Assembly: GCF_003076515.1 (NCBI RefSeq)
Contig: NZ_CP022390.1
Coordinates: 3,604,572-3,668,571, forward strand
DNA: 64,000 nucleotides
Origin: Alcaligenes aquatilis
GTDB lineage: Bacteria; Pseudomonadota; Gammaproteobacteria; Burkholderiales; Burkholderiaceae_B
Direction: 5' to 3'
Shown here: in pieces, positions 42,246 to 51,616 of the stretch
Position numbering within the stretch: the stretch's first letter is position 1
How the letters are laid out: each line of letters opens with the position of its first letter
Program-made: the position numbers and the translations under genes
The notes under the pieces: model-generated
The model's database searches: none
Seen by the model: the letters and a program-made list of their open reading frames with translations, nothing else
What the model was told of the DNA's origin: nothing

Positions 42246-43253
42246 ATGTCTACCTACCTGATCGCGGCTTTATATAAGTTCGTGGAATTGCCCGATTTCG
42301 CCCAAATGCGCGACCCCTTGTTTGCTTTTTGTGAACAGCACGAGGTCAAAGGCACGCTGTTGCTGGCGCGCGAAGGGATTAACGGCACTATTGCCGGCCC
42401 TCAGGAGGGTATCCGTGCCGTCTTGGCGTATCTGAACTCCGATCCACGCATTGCTGGCCTGGTGCATAAAGAATCCTATGCCGACAAGGCACCGTTTTAC
42501 CGCCTCAAGGTGAAGCTGAAAAAAGAGATTGTCACCTTGGGTGTGCCAGATCTGAAAACCGCCGAAATGGTGGGCGAGTATGTTGCCCCCGAAGACTGGA
42601 ATGCCCTGATCAGCGATCCGGATGTAGTGGTGGTGGATACGCGTAACGATTACGAAGTGGGCATTGGCACCTTTAACCGCGCCATCAACCCCAAGACCCA
42701 AAGCTTTACCGAGTTTCCGCAGTGGGTAGCCGAACAGTCCAAGGAAGGGGGGGTTTTGCATGGCAAACCTCGCGTGGCCATGTTCTGTACGGGCGGCATC
42801 CGCTGTGAAAAATCCACGGCCTTCATGCGCTCGCAAGGCTTTGATCAGGTTTATCACCTGCAAGGCGGCATTCTGAAATATCTGGAAGACATTCCAGCCG
42901 CAGAAAGCCTGTGGGACGGCGACTGCTTCGTGTTCGATGAGCGTGTCTCGGTACGCCACGGTCTGGAACCCGGCGATTACGATTTCTGCCGTGCCTGCCG
43001 CATGCCCATTAACGAGGAAGAAAAAGCCTCGCCCCAGTTCGAGGAGGGCGTCAGTTGCCCTTACTGCCATGGCCATAGCTCTCCCGAGCAGGTCGAGCGT
43101 TTTCGTGAGCGCCAAAAGCAAGTGGCCCTGGCGCGCGAGCGTGAAGAGCGTCACATCGGCGTCAGCATGGACGAGCTGACCGAGCGCCGCGAAGCCGCCC
43201 GTCGCAAGGCCGAAGAGCAACGCCTGCTGGCTCAGCAAGGCAAGGACGCCTAG
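42246..43253 (+). CDS. trhO: tRNA uridine(34) hydroxylase TrhO (YceA), rhodanese family
   Basis: Protein of 335 residues that hydroxylates wobble uridine-34 of tRNAs in an O2-dependent manner. Acylphosphatase-like N-terminal part (residues 1-95, [11 protein letters not shown]), rhodanese domain (about 120-215) with the active cysteine in [11 protein letters not shown], then a Cys-rich zinc-like segment CRACRMPI...SCPYCHG and a charged coiled-coil C-terminus. All family landmarks are present. Monocistronic, divergent from the YdjM-like gene. Confidence 0.93.
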   Translation: MSTYLIAALYKFVELPDFAQMRDPLFAFCEQHEVKGTLLLAREGINGTIAGPQEGIRAVLAYLNSDPRIAGLVHKESYADKAPFYRLKVKLKKEIVTLGVPDLKTAEMVGEYVAPEDWNALISDPDVVVVDTRNDYEVGIGTFNRAINPKTQSFTEFPQWVAEQSKEGGVLHGKPRVAMFCTGGIRCEKSTAFMRSQGFDQVYHLQGGILKYLEDIPAAESLWDGDCFVFDERVSVRHGLEPGDYDFCRACRMPINEEEKASPQFEEGVSCPYCHGHSSPEQVERFRERQKQVALAREREERHIGVSMDELTERREAARRKAEEQRLLAQQGKDA

Positions 43254-43344
43254 CCCTGATCGGGCAGCTGTGTTACCTCTACTAGCTTGATTCTGACGCT
43301 GCGTCGTTTATAGTCCGCCCTTCTGCTGAAGAAGGGCGCTTTGC

Positions 43345-44085
43345 ATGAACGCTAGCGTGTTAAGTCCGTGCCCGCAGCATGGCTTTCTAATGGTATCGAG
43401 CATGTCCTTATCTGATCTGCCCATTTTGTATTCCTTTCGCCGTTGCCCCTATGCCATGCGGGCACGCTTGGCCATTGCAGCCAGCGGCGTTAGCTGCCAG
43501 TTGCGCGAAGTTGTACTGCGTGACAAACCCGAGGCCCTGCGTCTGGCCTCTCCCAAAGCCACCGTCCCCGTGCTGGTCTTGCCCGATGGTAAGGTCATTG
43601 ATGAAAGCCTGGACATTATGCGTTGGGCTTTGAGCACTCACGATCCCAAACAGTATTTGCAGCCTGAGCAGGGCGATGCCCAGCAAATGTTGGCTCTGAT
43701 TGCGGTCAATGATGGTCCATTCAAACGGCACCTGGATTGTTATAAATACCCGGATCGCCATACCGAGGATGAACAGTTCACGGATGCTGCCAGTTTCTCG
43801 GTCCTGCATCGGGGGCAGGCCAGTGAGTGGCTGATGGACCTGAATGCCCGCATTGAGCAGCAGGCTTACCTGATGGGGCCGCGCCCTTGTCTGGCAGATG
43901 TGGCGATTGCGCCGTTTGTGCGGCAATTCGCACAAGTGGACAGGGCCTGGTTTGATGCGCAGCCTTGGACGGCACTCTCAACCTGGTTATTGAACTTTCA
44001 GTCCAGCCCCTTGTTCCTGAGCATTATGGATAAGTATCCTGCCTGGACGTCAGAAAGTGAGGTGGTGCGTTTTCCTGCTGTCTGA
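43345..44085 (+). CDS. Glutathione S-transferase-family protein
   Basis: Protein of up to 246 residues. The thioredoxin-like N-terminal domain begins PILYSFRRCPYAMRARLAI, with CPYA in place of the glutaredoxin CPYC, then the glutathione-contact segment TVPVLVLPDG...DESLDIMRW. The helical C-terminal domain includes MGPRPCLADVAIAPFVRQF. AAGG nine bases before the ATG at 43345 supports that start, but the ATG at 43390 or 43402 would give a more typical N-terminus. Substrate unknown; followed by a terminator. Confidence 0.85.
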   Translation: MNASVLSPCPQHGFLMVSSMSLSDLPILYSFRRCPYAMRARLAIAASGVSCQLREVVLRDKPEALRLASPKATVPVLVLPDGKVIDESLDIMRWALSTHDPKQYLQPEQGDAQQMLALIAVNDGPFKRHLDCYKYPDRHTEDEQFTDAASFSVLHRGQASEWLMDLNARIEQQAYLMGPRPCLADVAIAPFVRQFAQVDRAWFDAQPWTALSTWLLNFQSSPLFLSIMDKYPAWTSESEVVRFPAV

Positions 44086-44303
44086 CCATGCTCTTCATCA
44101 GCCCGTTCAGTGCTGGCTTGAGCATGTGATGGCGATTGACTGGATGGCTGATCGAGTCATCGATGGTTGCGTTCAATGATTCAGAGCTAGACGCCCAGTG
44201 ACGATGAAAGGGCAGGGAAAGTGACGTGAAACGGCTAAAGCAGGCAAGAATGAGCCTGTCAGAACAGTCAGCAGGAAGCCGTTTGTAAGAGCGGACAAAC
44301 AAG

Positions 44304-44338
44304 AAAGGCCGGTTTTCAATTGAAAACCGGCCTTTTTT
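44304..44338 (+). terminator. Bidirectional terminator between GST and dctA
   Basis: Perfect 32-base palindrome AAAGGCCGGTTTTCAA / TTGAAAACCGGCCTTT (44304-44335) with a T run after it on the plus strand and a shorter one on the minus strand. It separates the convergent GST and dctA genes. Nothing else was found in 44086-44303. Confidence 0.93.
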
Positions 44339-44353
44339 ATTAATGTGCCCGGA

Positions 44354-45745
44354 TCAGGCCGTAGCAGTAGCGCGTGGCTCGCTGGCCTCGTGTGCGGGAA
44401 TCCCCACTTCACCATGTTGATGCAAGGTGACACTGGTATCCAGCGGAGGCAGTTCGCCATTCATGGCGCTGTTGAGCTGATCGGTATCCAGCTCGCCTTC
44501 CCAACGGGCAACCACAATGGTGGCAACGGCATTGCCCACCAGATTGGTCAGCGCACGGCATTCGGACATGAAGCGGTCAATGCCCAGGATCAGGGTCATA
44601 CCGGCAATCGGTACCGAAGGCACCACGGACAGAGTGGCTGCCAGGGTAATGAAACCGGCCCCGGTTACACCGGCTGCTCCTTTGGAGCTGAGCATGGCAA
44701 CCAGCAAGAGCAGAATCTGCTGCTGTAAGGTCAGTGGAATATCACATGCCTGGGCGATAAACAGGGCCGCCATGGTCATATAGATGTTGGTGCCGTCCAG
44801 ATTGAAGGAGTAGCCGGTTGGCACAACCAGGCCCACCACTGACTTGGCACACCCGGCGCGCTCCATCTTCTGCATCAAGGTGGGCAACGCTGCTTCCGAG
44901 GAACTGGTGCCCAGCACCAGCAGCAATTCTTCGCGGATGTAGCGAATCAGCTTGGTAATGGAAAAGCCGTTGTAGCGGGCAACCGCGCCCAGAATGATCA
45001 GCACAAAGAGCACGGAGGTGACGTAGAAGGTCACCACTAGCAGCGCCAGGCTGGAAACGGATTCAATGCCGTACTTGCCAATGGTGAAGGAGATGGCCCC
45101 GAAGGCGCCGATGGGGGCGGCTTTCATCAGGATGGACACCAGTTTGAAAATGGGTGTCATCAAGGCTTGCAGCAGTTTCAGCACGGGTTTGCCGTGATCG
45201 CCTACCGCCGCCAAGGCAATACCGAACAAGATCGCCACAAACAGCACCTGCAAGATGTCGCCGCCGGTAAAGGGGCTGATCAGGGTGGCCGGGATGATGT
45301 TCATCAAAAAGCCCGTCAATGTGCTGTCGTGGGCTTGCTGCACGTAGCCCTGAATGGAGCTGGGGTCCAGGGTGCTGGGATCAATGTGCATGCCACTGCC
45401 GGGCTGCACGATATTGCTGACCACCAAGCCTACAATCAGGGCCAGCGTTGAGAAGGTCAGAAAATAAATCATGGCCTTGCCCACCACACGACCGACTTTT
45501 TGCAAATCTGTCATGGCGGCAATGCCGGTGGCCACCGTCAGGAAAATAACGGGCGCAATAATCATCTTGACCAGCTTGATGAAGGCATCGCCCAAGGGCT
45601 TCATGCTCTCGCCCAGCGAGGGGTAGAAATGGCCCAGCAAAATCCCGATAGTGATGGCGATGATGACCTGCACGTACAAAATCCGATACCACTTGATTTT
45701 GATGATCTGCGGTACCGGACGGTCTCCTGTGCTTATATCCATCAT
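44354..45745 (-). CDS. dctA: C4-dicarboxylate transporter DctA
   Basis: Sodium- or proton-coupled carrier of 463 residues for succinate, fumarate, malate and related acids, in the inner membrane. Family landmarks: [34 protein letters not shown] (the serine-rich re-entrant loop), [17 protein letters not shown] and the transport-site helix [18 protein letters not shown]. The start at 45745 follows GGAGA by eight bases; the longer frame runs into the promoter region. Transcribed from a sigma-54 promoter at 45872-45886 and divergent from dctBD, its two-component regulators. Confidence 0.95.
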   Translation of the reverse strand: MMDISTGDRPVPQIIKIKWYRILYVQVIIAITIGILLGHFYPSLGESMKPLGDAFIKLVKMIIAPVIFLTVATGIAAMTDLQKVGRVVGKAMIYFLTFSTLALIVGLVVSNIVQPGSGMHIDPSTLDPSSIQGYVQQAHDSTLTGFLMNIIPATLISPFTGGDILQVLFVAILFGIALAAVGDHGKPVLKLLQALMTPIFKLVSILMKAAPIGAFGAISFTIGKYGIESVSSLALLVVTFYVTSVLFVLIILGAVARYNGFSITKLIRYIREELLLVLGTSSSEAALPTLMQKMERAGCAKSVVGLVVPTGYSFNLDGTNIYMTMAALFIAQACDIPLTLQQQILLLLVAMLSSKGAAGVTGAGFITLAATLSVVPSVPIAGMTLILGIDRFMSECRALTNLVGNAVATIVVARWEGELDTDQLNSAMNGELPPLDTSVTLHQHGEVGIPAHEASEPRATATA

Positions 45746-45871
45746 GATGTCGTCTCCGTGACTTGATGTTGCCGACCTGCCAGTCGGCGGCTGGCCTGCT
45801 TGGAATTGTGTGTAGGCAGGCGGTTTACGCTCGCCGGAATCCTTGTTCCGGCCCATAAGCTCATGACTAAA

Positions 45872-45886
45872 GCAACATCCGTGCCA
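45872..45886 (-). promoter_or_regulatory. Sigma-54 promoter of dctA
   Basis: On the minus strand TGGCAC-GGATG-TTGC matches the sigma-54 consensus TGGCAC-N5-TTGC exactly. Predicted start of transcription is near 45860, about 115 bases before the dctA start codon. The NtrC-type activator DctD is encoded nearby, and two probable DctD sites lie about 105 and 135 bases upstream. Confidence 0.92.
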
Positions 45887-45957
45887 ATCTGTGCTCAGCG
45901 GGGAAGTCAGCAAGCAGGCGGCTTGCAGGCAGGAGATTTGCCCGCTTGCTGCTAATG

Positions 45958-45975
45958 TGTGCGAAAATCCGCACA
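45958..45975. promoter_or_regulatory. DctD upstream activator site 1
   Basis: TGTGCG-AAAATC-CGCACA, a perfect 6-6-6 palindrome very close to the site described for rhizobial DctD. About 105 bases upstream of the predicted dctA transcription start, the expected distance for an enhancer-like site. Confidence 0.85.
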
Positions 45976-45988
45976 ATCATTATTTTTT

Positions 45989-46006
45989 TTGGCGATATTT
46001 CGCACA
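45989..46006. promoter_or_regulatory. DctD upstream activator site 2
   Basis: TTGGCG-ATATTT-CGCACA, matching site 1 at 10 of 12 arm positions. Its centre is 31 bp from that of site 1, close to three helical turns, as expected for cooperative DctD binding. It ends six bases before the assigned dctB start codon. Confidence 0.7.
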
Positions 46007-46012
46007 AATTTC

Positions 46013-47869
46013 ATGAATTCCAATCCAGTTTCTTCGGGCATGCGGCGGCGCTTCAGGCTTGAATGGTTGCTGTTGTTGAGCTTGGCCGTGGTGCTGGGAC
46101 TGTTTGCCTTCTGGCGTTCGGCCGATTTGGGTACGACCCGCCTGCTGACACAAAGCGAACAGCGGCTGGATTCCTTGATGCGCGGGAACGCGGGCTGGAT
46201 CAGGACGATTCGCGATAAGTTCCGTACCTTGTCCTTTGCCCTGGCCCAGGACGAGGCCCTGCGCCAATATCTGATGGGCAATCCTGCTTATGGAGATGCC
46301 CAGGCGTTGAACCGCAAGTTCGAGCAGTTGGCTGAAGATACAGGTGCTCCCGTTCTGTACTTGCTGGATACTCACTCGCAGACGTTGGTGTCCAGTAACT
46401 GGCAGGCGCCCGACAGCTTTGTGGGCAATCATTACGGCTTTCGGCCTTACTTCACCAAAGCCTTGGAGCAAGGGCACGCCGAATATTTCGCCTTGGGGAC
46501 TTCCAGCGGTAAGGCGGGTTTGTATATCTCCCGCATGGTGCCGGGCCAGGACGGCAAAGCCGTTGGCGTCGTTGTGATCAAGCTGGTGTTCGATCTGCTG
46601 GAAAAAGAATGGGAAGGTTATGGGGATCGCATGTTTGTCAGCGATCCAAACGGTGTGATCTTGTTAAGTGGTGAACCGGGCTGGCGTTTGCATAGCCTGG
46701 ATCAAACCTCAGCCGAGCACTTGGCCAAGCTTCGGGCTAGCCAGCAGTTTGGTGATGAGCCGTTGAGGCCGGTGGGTTTGAGCATGTCGGATTCCGGCGA
46801 ACGGGCCTCTTTCTGGAAACTGGGGCAGGAACGCTTCTTGCATGTGCAACAGCCGGTGGTGGGCAGCGATTGGACCTTGCACGCGATGGCACCGATGGAT
46901 GCCGCCTTGCAGACGCAGGCGGTTCAATCTCGTTTGATGGTGATGGGGCTGTTATGTGCGGCGCTGGTTCTGGCGGCACTGGCGTTGCAACGCAATCAAC
47001 AGCGACGCGAAGCTCAGGCACGCCAGGAGTTACTTCGTGATGCCCTGGAAGAAGCGGTGGAGTCTCGCACGGCCCAGTTGCAGGTGGCGCGTCGTCGCCT
47101 GGAGCAGGAGATGCAGGCTCTGCAAGAGGCTCGCTCGCGTGCCCGCGATCTGCGTGAACAATTGGAGCAGGCCGAGAAATTGTCCTTTCTGGGGCAGGTG
47201 ACCGCCGGGGTCGCCCATGAGATCAATCAGCCCGTGGCGGCAATTGAGGTCTACGCCGACAACACCTTGCGTTTGCTGGAGCAGGGCCAGACGGAAACAG
47301 CGCGTCAAAACCTGTCCCGCATCCAGACGCTGACTCAGCGCATAGGCAGTATCACCTCTCAGCTGTGTCATTACGCCCGCAAGCCGCAAGAGCAGGAAGG
47401 TCCGGTACAAGTGCGCTCGGCCGTGGACAGTGCCTGGCAATTGCTGGAGCACCGGGCACGGGCCCAAGGGGTAGACCTGGAATTGGAAGGTGTGAACGAA
47501 TCTGTCCGTGTCTGGGCTCTGCCCGTACGCTTAGAACAGGTTCTGGTGAATTTATTGCGTAATGCGCTCGATGCTCTGGAAGGGGGCCGTCAGGGGCGCA
47601 TTCGTATTGAAGTCATGAGCGAGCAGCAGCATGTGCGCATTGTGGTTTCCGACAACGGCCCCGGCCTGAGTCCGGAAATCCGCCAGCGTCTGTTTACCCC
47701 CTTTAGTTCCAGCCGTCGGCAAGGCCTGGGCTTGGGGCTGGTGATCGCGCACGATATTGTTGCGGCCCTGGGTGGCCGTTTGGAAGAGGGGCCTTCGCGC
47801 CTGGGGGGAGCCACATTTCATATCGTGCTGCGCAATGCCGATAGCAAGCTGGACCAGGGAGAGAGATAA
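46013..47869 (+). CDS. dctB: C4-dicarboxylate sensor histidine kinase DctB
   Basis: Membrane sensor of about 618 residues. Two transmembrane helices (near residues 18-38 and 300-325 of this start) enclose a periplasmic double-PAS sensor with the DctB-like stretch NHYGFRPYFTKALEQGHAEYFALG. A coiled coil leads to the kinase core: phospho-acceptor His in AGVAHEINQPVAAIEVYADN, N-box NLLRNALDALEG, and G-boxes DNGPGLS and GLGLGLVIA. The GTG at 45959 would overlap both DctD sites, so ATG 46013 (or 46040) is preferred. dctD follows after two bases. Confidence 0.93.
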   Translation: MNSNPVSSGMRRRFRLEWLLLLSLAVVLGLFAFWRSADLGTTRLLTQSEQRLDSLMRGNAGWIRTIRDKFRTLSFALAQDEALRQYLMGNPAYGDAQALNRKFEQLAEDTGAPVLYLLDTHSQTLVSSNWQAPDSFVGNHYGFRPYFTKALEQGHAEYFALGTSSGKAGLYISRMVPGQDGKAVGVVVIKLVFDLLEKEWEGYGDRMFVSDPNGVILLSGEPGWRLHSLDQTSAEHLAKLRASQQFGDEPLRPVGLSMSDSGERASFWKLGQERFLHVQQPVVGSDWTLHAMAPMDAALQTQAVQSRLMVMGLLCAALVLAALALQRNQQRREAQARQELLRDALEEAVESRTAQLQVARRRLEQEMQALQEARSRARDLREQLEQAEKLSFLGQVTAGVAHEINQPVAAIEVYADNTLRLLEQGQTETARQNLSRIQTLTQRIGSITSQLCHYARKPQEQEGPVQVRSAVDSAWQLLEHRARAQGVDLELEGVNESVRVWALPVRLEQVLVNLLRNALDALEGGRQGRIRIEVMSEQQHVRIVVSDNGPGLSPEIRQRLFTPFSSSRRQGLGLGLVIAHDIVAALGGRLEEGPSRLGGATFHIVLRNADSKLDQGER

Positions 47870-47871
47870 GA

Positions 47872-49212
47872 ATGGAAGTCGCATTTGTCGATGATGATGC
47901 GGATCTGCGTGCTGCGGTCGTGCAAAGTCTGGAACTGGCGGGTCTGAAGGTGGTGGCCTGTGCCAGCGGGCAGGAGGCCCTGAGCCGCCTGCCCAAGGAC
48001 TATCCCGGCGTGGTGGTAACGGATATTCGCATGCCGGGTATGGATGGGTTGGCGCTGATGCAGGCTTTGCATGCTCGCGATCCCGAGCAGCCCGTCGTGC
48101 TGATTACCGGCCACGGGGATATTGATATGGCCGTGCAAGCCATGCGCGATGGCGCCTTTGATTTTCTGACCAAGCCTTACCAAGCCGAACGCTTGCTGAC
48201 GGTGATACGCCATGCCGCCATGCAGCGCAGCCTGGTTTTGCAAAACCGTGCCTTGCGCCAGGAGTTGGACGAGGACGGCCAAGGCCCGGCGCTCTTGGGG
48301 AATTCAGAGGTCATGGTCAATTTGCGAACCACTTTGCGGCATTTGGCTCAGTCCGATGTGGACGTGCTGGTGGAAGGGGAAACCGGTACAGGCAAGGAAG
48401 TCGTGGCCATGTTGCTGCACCGCTGGAGCGCCCGAGCACAGCATCATTTTGTGGCGCTGAACTGTGGTGCCTTGCCCGAAACCATTATTGAAAGCGAGCT
48501 GTTCGGTCACGAAGCCGGGGCGTTCACCGGCGCGCAGCGCAAACGTGTGGGCAGTGTCGAACATGCGCATCAGGGCACACTGTTTCTGGATGAAATCGAA
48601 AGCATGCCCATGATTGCGCAGGTGCGCTTGCTGCGCGTGTTGGAAACGCGTTGTGTCACTCCCCTGGGCTCCAACGAAGAGCACCCGGTAGATATCCGCG
48701 TCGTGGCCGCCAGCAAGGTGGATTTGTCCGACCCCGGCCAGCGTGCGAATTTCCGCGCCGATTTGTATTACCGGCTAAATGTGGTCACCTTGCGCCTGCC
48801 ACCGTTACGGGAGCGCAAGGAGGATATCCCCATGCTGTTCGCCCACTTTGCGGCGCTGGCCGCCAAGAAGTACGGCATGCCTCAGAAGATGCCCGATGCG
48901 CGCAGTCTGGCCTATATGCAGTCTCATCACTGGCCGGGAAATGTGCGCGAATTGGCACACTTTGCCCAACGTGAAGTGCTGGGTGTGCAGCATCCGCAGA
49001 TCAAGGAATTGGAAAGCGAGGATTTGAGTTTGCCTGCCCGTGTGGAGCAATTCGAGTCTCAACAGATACGTCAGGCTCTGGCGCGTCATCGTGGCGATAT
49101 CAAGGCGACCTTGCAGGATCTGCGTATTCCGCGCAAAACCTTTTACGACAAGCTGCAACGGCATGGCATTTTGCGTAGCGATTTTGTGCAAGAAGGGGGG
49201 CAGGGCGATTGA
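47872..49212 (+). CDS. dctD: C4-dicarboxylate response regulator DctD (NtrC family)
   Basis: Sigma-54 activator of 446 residues. Receiver domain at residues 1-120 with acidic pocket DDDAD, phospho-acceptor Asp in VVVTDIRMPGMDG and Lys in FLTKPY. AAA+ domain at 140-370 with Walker A GETGTGKE, the sigma-54 contact loop GAFTGA and Walker B GTLFLDEIE. C-terminal Fis-type helix-turn-helix (HRGDIKATLQDLRIPRKTF). Phosphorylated by DctB, it should activate the dctA promoter at 45872-45886. Confidence 0.95.
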   Translation: MEVAFVDDDADLRAAVVQSLELAGLKVVACASGQEALSRLPKDYPGVVVTDIRMPGMDGLALMQALHARDPEQPVVLITGHGDIDMAVQAMRDGAFDFLTKPYQAERLLTVIRHAAMQRSLVLQNRALRQELDEDGQGPALLGNSEVMVNLRTTLRHLAQSDVDVLVEGETGTGKEVVAMLLHRWSARAQHHFVALNCGALPETIIESELFGHEAGAFTGAQRKRVGSVEHAHQGTLFLDEIESMPMIAQVRLLRVLETRCVTPLGSNEEHPVDIRVVAASKVDLSDPGQRANFRADLYYRLNVVTLRLPPLRERKEDIPMLFAHFAALAAKKYGMPQKMPDARSLAYMQSHHWPGNVRELAHFAQREVLGVQHPQIKELESEDLSLPARVEQFESQQIRQALARHRGDIKATLQDLRIPRKTFYDKLQRHGILRSDFVQEGGQGD

Positions 49213-49321
49213 ATCCTGAGCGTTTCAGAGGATTTTTTGTCTGTCCTGTCGGGTTTGGCGGTGTCTGGGTTCTACTCCCAGCGACACACAGCAAGCTGCG
49301 TAGGGTCTGCAAAAGTACGTA

Positions 49322-49361
49322 AGCAATAAAAATAGCGGCCTTAGCCGCTATTTTTATTGCT
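49322..49361. terminator. Bidirectional terminator between dctD and fabI
   Basis: Perfect 18-base arms (49322-49339 and 49344-49361) around loop CTTA; the GC core AGCGGC/GCCGCT is flanked by A and T runs, so it works in both directions for the convergent dctD and fabI genes. Confidence 0.93.
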
Positions 49362-49377
49362 ACCAAGGCGTGAAGCC

Positions 49378-50163
49378 TTATTCCTGCATACCCGGAACGA
49401 TGCAGTTAAAGCCGGCGTCAACGTGCGTGATCTCGCCCGTGATACCGCTGGCCAATTCGGACATCAGGAAGGAGGCCACATTGCCCACTTCTTCGATAGT
49501 GACGTTGCGCTGCAAGGGAGCGTGCGTCTCGACGAATTTCAGGATCGTGGAGAAATCCTTGATGCCGCTGGCAGCCAGGGTTTTGATGGGACCGGCCGAG
49601 ATGGCGTTGGCACGAATGCCGTATTCGCCCAGCGCCACAGCCAGGTAGCGCACGGAGGCTTCCAAGGCGGCTTTGGCCACGCCCATGGTGTTGTAGTTGG
49701 GGATGGCTTTTTCAGCGCCCAGGTAAGTCAGGGTCAGCACCGAGCTCTTGCGGCCTTTGAGCAAAGGCAGAGCAGCCTTGGCCAGCGCGGGGAAGCTGTA
49801 GGCGGAAATGTCGTGAGCAACACGGAACGATTCGCGCGACAGGCCTTCCAGGAAGTTGCCTGCAATGGCTTCACGAGGCGCAAAGCCGATGGAGTGAACC
49901 AGGCCGTCCAGACCATCCCAGCGCTCGCCCAGCGAAGCCATGGCTTGTTCGATCTGATCGTCTTCGGACACGTCACAGGGCAGGACGATATCCGTGCCCA
50001 GTTCTTGAGCAAAGCCTTCAACACGTTCTTTAAAACGCTCGCCCACATAAGTCAGGGCAATATCAGCACCTTGTTGGCGACATGCTTGCGCAATCCCGTA
50101 AGCAATAGAGCGATTCGAGAGGACGCCTGTGACCAGGATGCGTTTTCCTTGCAGGAAACCCAT
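49378..50163 (-). CDS. fabI: Enoyl-[acyl-carrier-protein] reductase FabI
   Basis: NADH-dependent reductase of 261 residues performing the last step of each fatty-acid elongation cycle; target of triclosan. Typical landmarks: GKRILVTGVLSNRSIAYGIA at the N-terminus, HSIGFAPR, and the catalytic pair Tyr and Lys in YNTMGVAKAALE (Y-x6-K including the preceding Tyr of the motif). C-terminal GEITHVDAGFNCIVPGM matches the family end. Transcribed alone or behind mltD, whose stop is 33 bases upstream on the same strand. Confidence 0.96.
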   Translation of the reverse strand: MGFLQGKRILVTGVLSNRSIAYGIAQACRQQGADIALTYVGERFKERVEGFAQELGTDIVLPCDVSEDDQIEQAMASLGERWDGLDGLVHSIGFAPREAIAGNFLEGLSRESFRVAHDISAYSFPALAKAALPLLKGRKSSVLTLTYLGAEKAIPNYNTMGVAKAALEASVRYLAVALGEYGIRANAISAGPIKTLAASGIKDFSTILKFVETHAPLQRNVTIEEVGNVASFLMSELASGITGEITHVDAGFNCIVPGMQE

Positions 50164-50196
50164 GCTGAAAATCCTTTATGTAATTAGTGGGTGGAC

Positions 50197-51606
50197 TTAG
50201 CCACGAATATTGGAACCGGGAACACGCAAACGTGTACCCCTGGAAAGAGTGCTGCCTTTGATATTGTTCAAGCGTCGCAGTTCAGCCACCGACGTGTCGT
50301 ACCGTTTGGCCAAGGCGTAGAGTGTATCGCCTCGTCGAACGGTATGGGTACGCACGTTGGCGCCACGACGCAAAACAACGGTATCGTTTTTGCGGTTGAC
50401 GCTGGCCGTTTGCGTACGCGCCCGGCGTGTGCTTTGCGCGACCGGCGCGGCCGGTGTGTTGGTCAGGGAAGCCAGTTGCAGGCTGCCTTCACCCAGGGTG
50501 GTGCTGGGCACCAGCAGCGTCTGGGCAACGGCTTTGGTGCTCTTGCGGCTTAAACCATTGATGGAGCGCAGTTGCGACACGGTAATGCCGTGGCGCTGAG
50601 CAATGGATAGGTAGCTTTCACCGCGCTTGGACTGGTAGGCCTTCCAGTTGCTGAGCTTGCCCTGATAGGCAGCCAGATTGGCATTGAAAATATCAACCTT
50701 GTTGGCAGGCAACAGCAAGGTGCCGCGATCTGCCGGGATGGTGGGGCGATTGTGGGCGGCATTCAAGGCTTTGAATTCGTCCACAGAGATTTCGGCCAGC
50801 TCGGCAGCCAGGGCAACGTCAATGTCCTTGTTCTTGCGCACAGCAGTGAAATACGGGGTGTTGCTGACCGGGGGCAGGGTAATGCCGTAACGCTCCGGGT
50901 TGGCCACAATATTCTTGATCGCTTGCAGTTTGGGGACGTAATTGCGCGTTTCGTCCGGCATCTTCAGGGATAAGTAGTCAACGCCCAAATCAGCCTGTTC
51001 GTTGCGTTCCATGGCGCGGCGCACGGAGCCTTCCCCCCAATTGTAGGAAGCCAGAGCCAAATACCAGTCGCCCTGGAATTCGTACAGGTAAGACAGGTAG
51101 TCCAAGGCAGCGCGGGTGGATTCGACTGGGTCGCGTCGCTGGTCTACCCACCAGTTCTGCTCCAGCTTGTACTGCGTTCCGGTGCTGGGGATGAATTGCC
51201 ACAGGCCCGCTGCATGGGCGCGGGAATAGGCTCCCGGGTTATAGGCACTTTCTACAAAAGGCAGCAAGGCCAGTTCGGAGGGCAGGCCGCGTGCATCGAG
51301 CTCGTCCATGATGTGGTACAGATAGCGCGAGGCGCGCTGGCTCATGGTACGGATGGATTCGGGGTGCGACGCGTAGTAATTGGTCCAGTAATCAACCAGA
51401 TCGGTATGCAGGTTGGGGATGGAGAAACCCCGGCGCATCCGGTCCCACGCGTCTTTGGGTGGGTGGGTCAGATCAATGGTGCGAGACGTATCGGCGGCAA
51501 TGCTGGTGGAGGTCTTGGCGGCTTTCTGGGGGCTGACCTTGGGGCCTGTGGCGCAGCCTGCCAGCACGAAAGCGCATAGCAGCGCAAAAAGTCTCATTAG
51601 GTTCAT
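50197..51606 (-). CDS. mltD: Membrane-bound lytic murein transglycosylase, MltD-type with LysM repeats
   Basis: Lipoprotein of 469 residues that cleaves peptidoglycan, anchored to the outer membrane. The lipobox is FVLAGC near residue 18. The SLT domain (about 110-230) has catalytic Glu in LPFVESAYNPGAYS and the motifs AAGLWQFIPSTG and YNWGEGSVRRAM. Two clear LysM modules follow (KRGESYLSIAQRHGITVSQL and RRGDTLYALAKRYDTSVAEL) after a degenerate first one. The start at 51606 places the signal correctly; the ATG nine bases later is an alternative. It follows gloB on the same strand. Confidence 0.92.
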   Translation of the reverse strand: MNLMRLFALLCAFVLAGCATGPKVSPQKAAKTSTSIAADTSRTIDLTHPPKDAWDRMRRGFSIPNLHTDLVDYWTNYYASHPESIRTMSQRASRYLYHIMDELDARGLPSELALLPFVESAYNPGAYSRAHAAGLWQFIPSTGTQYKLEQNWWVDQRRDPVESTRAALDYLSYLYEFQGDWYLALASYNWGEGSVRRAMERNEQADLGVDYLSLKMPDETRNYVPKLQAIKNIVANPERYGITLPPVSNTPYFTAVRKNKDIDVALAAELAEISVDEFKALNAAHNRPTIPADRGTLLLPANKVDIFNANLAAYQGKLSNWKAYQSKRGESYLSIAQRHGITVSQLRSINGLSRKSTKAVAQTLLVPSTTLGEGSLQLASLTNTPAAPVAQSTRRARTQTASVNRKNDTVVLRRGANVRTHTVRRGDTLYALAKRYDTSVAELRRLNNIKGSTLSRGTRLRVPGSNIRG

Positions 51607-51616
51607 TGCGGAATCT

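Noticed and set aside
42270..43238. 322-codon antisense frame in trhO
   Set aside because: A shadow of a fully conserved gene; no family features.
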